From the NCBI GenBank assembly GCA_028288545.1, contig JAQBNQ010000508.1:1-8407 (forward strand): a DNA stretch of 8,407 nt, read 5' to 3'. The translations under genes and the position numbers were made by a program. Below the pieces are notes generated by a model. It was given only the letters and a program-made list of their open reading frames with translations, searched no databases and was not told the DNA's origin. This stretch comes from Bacteroidota bacterium. GTDB lineage: Bacteria; Bacteroidota; Bacteroidia; Chitinophagales; LD1. This document shows positions 6,155 to 8,407 of this stretch, one piece after another; within the stretch, counting starts at the first letter, position 1, and every line of letters begins with the position of its first letter.

Positions 6155-6205
6155 TATTGTTTTATGTGTTATGGTTAATATGTAATTGAGCTTAATAAAA
6201 CAATA
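6155..6205. promoter_or_regulatory. 11-bp inverted repeat abutting the small lipoprotein start
   Basis: TATTGTTTTAT at 6155-6165 and ATAAAACAATA at 6195-6205 are perfect inverted arms separated by 29 bases. In the lipoprotein mRNA the second arm would end 4 bases before the ATG at 6150, so a hairpin would bury the translation start region. Alternatively the arms are half-sites of an operator. The arms are A/T only apart from one G/C each, so chance is a real alternative. Confidence 0.4.
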
Positions 6206-6360
6206 ACTATGCCGTGGCACCAATTGATTTAAAAGCCTGAATTAAGCAGCAATACCTTACTGGCTGGGGTATTTCTACCTCATATTGGGCTATCCTATTG
6301 CTTTCTCAGCCCAACTCAACCTGTTGTATTTAAACGCTTAGCAACCTAAAGCGCGGCGGC
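6206..6360 (+). other. Non-coding region upstream of the ligD unit with two small hairpins
   Basis: No credible gene or tRNA is seen here. Read on the plus strand there are two inverted repeats: AATACC (6251-6256) with GGTATT (6268-6273), and TTGGGCT (6285-6291) with AGCCCAA (6308-6314, 16-base loop). The ligD promoter probably lies in or after this stretch, but I found no exact Bacteroidota promoter. The hairpins could form part of a 5' leader. Confidence 0.35.
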
Positions 6361-6579
6361 ATGAGATTTGTCATAATCACTCAAAATGATCTTATGAGTA
6401 TTAAGCGCCAAAAAATAAAGCTGTTACTTTTACAAATGGAATATAAACTGGCTGAAGTTTTTGGCAGTTTAAAATTAAAACAACAAATGTTGGAATACAT
6501 TGTTATTACCCGTACCGGTATTAAGGTAGCGGAAGAAACAGAAAGCAACAATATCCTGTTCAAATCAATACGGGCTTAA
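6361..6579 (+). CDS. Small hypothetical protein upstream of ligD
   Basis: A 72-codon frame ends 12 bases before the ligD start. The product is mixed charged and hydrophobic (for example KLAEVFGSLKLKQQMLEYIV, residues 28-47) with no signal peptide, membrane segment or motif I recognise. Codon choice and third-position use look compatible with a real gene, but the length is within what chance allows in A/T-rich DNA. An internal ATG at 6394 would give a 61-residue version beginning MSIKRQKIK. If translated, it is the first gene of the ligD transcript. Its function is unknown. Confidence 0.42.
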   Translation: MRFVIITQNDLMSIKRQKIKLLLLQMEYKLAEVFGSLKLKQQMLEYIVITRTGIKVAEETESNNILFKSIRA

Positions 6580-6591
6580 ACGAATTGTTTT

Positions 6592-7239
6592 ATGGCTTTA
6601 TCGCTTTACAACAAAAAAAGAAACTTTAAAAGCACCAGCGAACCTGCAGGAAAAGTTGCTGCCAAATCAGGTAAACTTCTGTTTGTTGTTCAAAAACACG
6701 CAGCCTCCCATTTGCATTACGATTTTCGCCTGGAAATGGAAGGCGTATTAAAAAGTTGGGCCGTGCCTAAAGGCCCCTCGCTAAATCCGGATGATAAAAG
6801 GCTGGCTATGATGGTGGAAGACCATCCCTTTAGCTATAAAGATTTTGAAGGCAATATTCCAAAAGGAAACTATGGCGCCGGTAACGTAATTGTTTGGGAC
6901 AATGGAACCTACCATGGCTTAAACGATGGCACCGCAAAAAAAGATGACGAAGAGCTTTTACTGGCCGGATTAAAAAAAGGGCACATCAGTTTTGTGTTGG
7001 ATGGCGAAAAGCTAAAAGGCGAATTCTCGCTTGTAAAGCTAAAAGGCAAACAGGACAATGCCTGGCTGCTCATAAAAAAAAATGACGAATACGCATCTGA
7101 CACTGATGTCCTCAAAAAAAACAAGTCGGTTATTTCCAGCCAAACCTTAGAGGCTCTGCAGGAAGAAAACACGGATAAAGACAACGATACCGTTCAAACC
7201 AAAAAAGCCACAAAAGCGGCAGCTGTAAAAAAAAAATAG
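6592..7239 (+). CDS. ligD: LigD N-terminal part: 3'-phosphoesterase (PE) domain, frame broken after the linker
   Basis: The 215-residue frame encodes the PE domain of the multifunctional end-joining ligase LigD, which trims 3' phosphates and ribonucleotides at broken DNA ends. Residues that align with the known active site of Pseudomonas LigD PE are all present: His36, His42, Asp44 and Arg46 in QKHAASHLHYDFRLEM, and His78 and Tyr82 in EDHPFSYKDFEGNIPKGNYG. SWAVPKGPSLNP (56-66) is also a hallmark. After residue about 165 the sequence becomes a Lys/Ala/Thr linker and stops at a TAG immediately behind a run of ten A residues. The next frame continues with the ligase domain, so this is most likely the first part of an interrupted PE-LIG-POL LigD, not a true stand-alone PE protein. 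It contains two further A runs of 8-9. Confidence 0.88.
   Translation: MALSLYNKKRNFKSTSEPAGKVAAKSGKLLFVVQKHAASHLHYDFRLEMEGVLKSWAVPKGPSLNPDDKRLAMMVEDHPFSYKDFEGNIPKGNYGAGNVIVWDNGTYHGLNDGTAKKDDEELLLAGLKKGHISFVLDGEKLKGEFSLVKLKGKQDNAWLLIKKNDEYASDTDVLKKNKSVISSQTLEALQEENTDKDNDTVQTKKATKAAAVKKK
7227..7236 (+). other. A10 homopolymer at the ligD frame break
   Basis: Ten consecutive A residues end with the PE frame stop TAG at 7237-7239. Adding one A, or slipping back by one base, joins the PE linker (ending AAAVKKK) to IVQLKPMLAELSK and so to the complete ligase domain. Homopolymers of this length are prone to sequencing error, replication slippage and RNA polymerase slippage. Confidence 0.8.
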
Positions 7240-7253
7240 TTCAGTTAAAGCCA

Positions 7254-8407
7254 ATGCTGGCTGAACTTTCCAAATCTCCATTTGATAATAAAGACTGGAT
7301 CTTCGAAGTTAAGTACGATGGATATCGCGCCATGGCCATATGTAACCCCGGCAAGGAAGTTCAGTTATATAGCCGCAACCTGCTTTCTTTTAATGAATTA
7401 TTTGCTCCCATAGCCAATGAACTCAAAAAAATTCAACATTCGTGTTTATTGGATGGAGAAGTGGTAATAGAAGATGCAAAAGGACGCTCCCGCTTTCAAT
7501 TGCTTCAGAATTATCAAAAATCTAAAGAGGGGACTTTAAAGTACCATGTTTTTGATCTGCTTAGTCTCAATGGCAAGGACACCACGGAGCTCTCCCTCAT
7601 TAAAAGAAAAGAACTCCTCAAAATGCTACTCGGCAAAAAGAAACTGCACAATATTTTTTATTCAGACCATGTAGAAGAAACCGGTTCATCTTTCTACAAA
7701 GCAGCCGTTAAAAAGGGACTTGAAGGCATTATCGCAAAAAACGCCGAAAGTCTTTATTATCCCGGTACCCGTAGTGCCGATTGGCTTAAAATAAAAATAA
7801 CAAATGAGGAAGAGGCAGTTATTGCCGGCATCACCGAGCCCAAAGGCAACCGGAAATACTTTGGCTCTCTGTTGCTGGGTGTTTATAAAAATGATGAGCT
7901 GGAATATATCGGGCATTGCGGTACCGGCTTTAATGAAACCGCTTTAAAAGATCTTTATGCAAAGTTTAAACCTTTATTCCGTTCCAAATCTCCCTTTAAA
8001 AAAGCCGTAAAGGTAAATGCCCCGGTGCAATGGCTCAATCCCAAATTAGTTTGCCAGGTAAAATTTACCGAGTTCACCTCCGAAGGAATTATGCGCCATC
8101 CCGTGTATCTGGGATTAAGAATAGATAAGGCAGCCAAACAAGTTGAAAAACAAATACCGGAAAAAATGAAAACAAAAAACGATACTCATAAAACAGTCGC
8201 TAAAAAAACCGCTGGAGCAAAACCTGCCAAAACTGAAAAGGCAAAGACATTACCCGCTAAAAGTCAGAAGTCAGAAAAGAAAACAAAAGCTGCTGCCGGC
8301 GAATTTCAATTTACTAATCAGCAAAAAATATATTGGCCCGATGATAAGATCACAAAGGGTGACCTTATCTCCTACTACGACCAGGTTTCGCCACTTATAC
8401 TTCCCTA
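7254..8407 (+). CDS. ligD: LigD C-terminal part: ATP-dependent DNA ligase domain and start of polymerase domain, truncated by window edge
   Basis: This frame (384 codons from the ATG at 7254, open at the right edge) holds the LIG domain of LigD, which seals breaks in non-homologous end joining. The adenylated lysine is Lys20 in EVKYDGYR; further nucleotidyltransferase motifs are SRN (40-42), LDGEVV (66-71), YHVFDLL (97-103), EGIIAK (157-162) and WLKIK (177-181). An OB-fold follows (about 185-300, with YFGSLLLGVY and HCGTGF). After a Lys/Ala/Thr linker (about 300-348), FQFTNQQKIYWPDDKITKGD begins the primase-polymerase domain. Homology extends upstream of this ATG: in the same frame QLKP precedes MLAE, as in other LigD proteins, so the ATG is internal and the frame joins the PE part at the A10 tract. 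The order PE-LIG-POL is the Pseudomonas type. Confidence 0.9.
   Translation, partial: MLAELSKSPFDNKDWIFEVKYDGYRAMAICNPGKEVQLYSRNLLSFNELFAPIANELKKIQHSCLLDGEVVIEDAKGRSRFQLLQNYQKSKEGTLKYHVFDLLSLNGKDTTELSLIKRKELLKMLLGKKKLHNIFYSDHVEETGSSFYKAAVKKGLEGIIAKNAESLYYPGTRSADWLKIKITNEEEAVIAGITEPKGNRKYFGSLLLGVYKNDELEYIGHCGTGFNETALKDLYAKFKPLFRSKSPFKKAVKVNAPVQWLNPKLVCQVKFTEFTSEGIMRHPVYLGLRIDKAAKQVEKQIPEKMKTKNDTHKTVAKKTAGAKPAKTEKAKTLPAKSQKSEKKTKAAAGEFQFTNQQKIYWPDDKITKGDLISYYDQVSPLILP

Noticed and set aside
5927..6178. Plus-strand frame of 83 codons, Phe/Ser/Pro rich, opposite the repeat lipoprotein
   Set aside because: Its repetitive composition is just the mirror of the Lys/Glu/Gly repeats on the minus strand, which has a proper lipoprotein signal.
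6206..6360. Possible tRNA or structured RNA gene upstream of ligD
   Set aside because: No cloverleaf or conserved TTC-type arm was found; only two small separate hairpins are visible.
6909..7184. Minus-strand Ser/Phe-rich frame of 91 codons opposite the PE domain
   Set aside because: Antisense shadow of Lys-rich coding sequence in ligD; no motif.
6592..7239. A genuine stand-alone LigD phosphoesterase protein
   Set aside because: Such proteins exist, but here the linker and the upstream end of ligase homology run continuously into the next frame through the A10 tract, which points to one interrupted LigD gene.

Overview
The window reads as ordinary chromosome of a Bacteroidota bacterium, most likely of the Chitinophagales/Sphingobacteriales type. 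The reasons are a moderately AT-rich base composition, start codons preceded by A/T-rich leaders mostly without a Shine-Dalgarno sequence, a short MlaD protein of the kind common in that phylum, small SPII lipoproteins, and a LigD arranged PE-LIG-POL. The assignment rests on recognising protein families, not on any search.

Left half (1-3650, minus strand): five genes run head to tail and are probably one transcription unit. In transcription order they are dps (iron-storing stress ferritin), an MlaE-type permease, an MlaF-type ATPase, an MlaD-type MCE protein and a DadA-like FAD oxidoreductase cut by the left edge. Gaps are 15, 21, about 2 and 11 bases. The three middle genes make a compact MCE lipid transporter of the inner membrane.

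Centre (3651-5646): a divergent promoter region of about 240 bases separates dps from a plus-strand predicted lipoprotein with a threefold Trp/aromatic motif. That gene converges, with only 3 bases between stop codons, on an AI-2E family (PerM-type) membrane protein.

Right centre (5647-6360): a 90-base spacer packed with inverted repeats; a 51-residue membrane protein of the lmo0937/DUF5670 type; a 76-residue lipoprotein built on a 17-residue repeat; and about 210 bases of non-coding DNA with several inverted repeats.

Right end (6361-8407, plus strand): a small unrecognised ORF, then ligD. The LigD reading frame is broken exactly at a run of ten A residues in the Lys/Ala linker between the phosphoesterase and ligase domains. 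Both halves keep their catalytic residues and the ligase homology starts upstream of the first ATG of the second frame. The break could be a homopolymer error, a recent frameshift mutation, or slippage at the A10 tract. LigD runs off the right edge at the start of its polymerase domain; no Ku gene is visible.

Taken together (inference), the window has a stress and envelope-maintenance flavour: Dps, LigD end-joining repair, MCE lipid transport, small lipoproteins and a lmo0937-type membrane protein. I see no mobile element, CRISPR array, tRNA or rRNA. The best candidates for something unusual are the A10 interruption of ligD, the coupling of dps to the MCE transporter, and the repeat-built small lipoprotein with an inverted repeat abutting its start.
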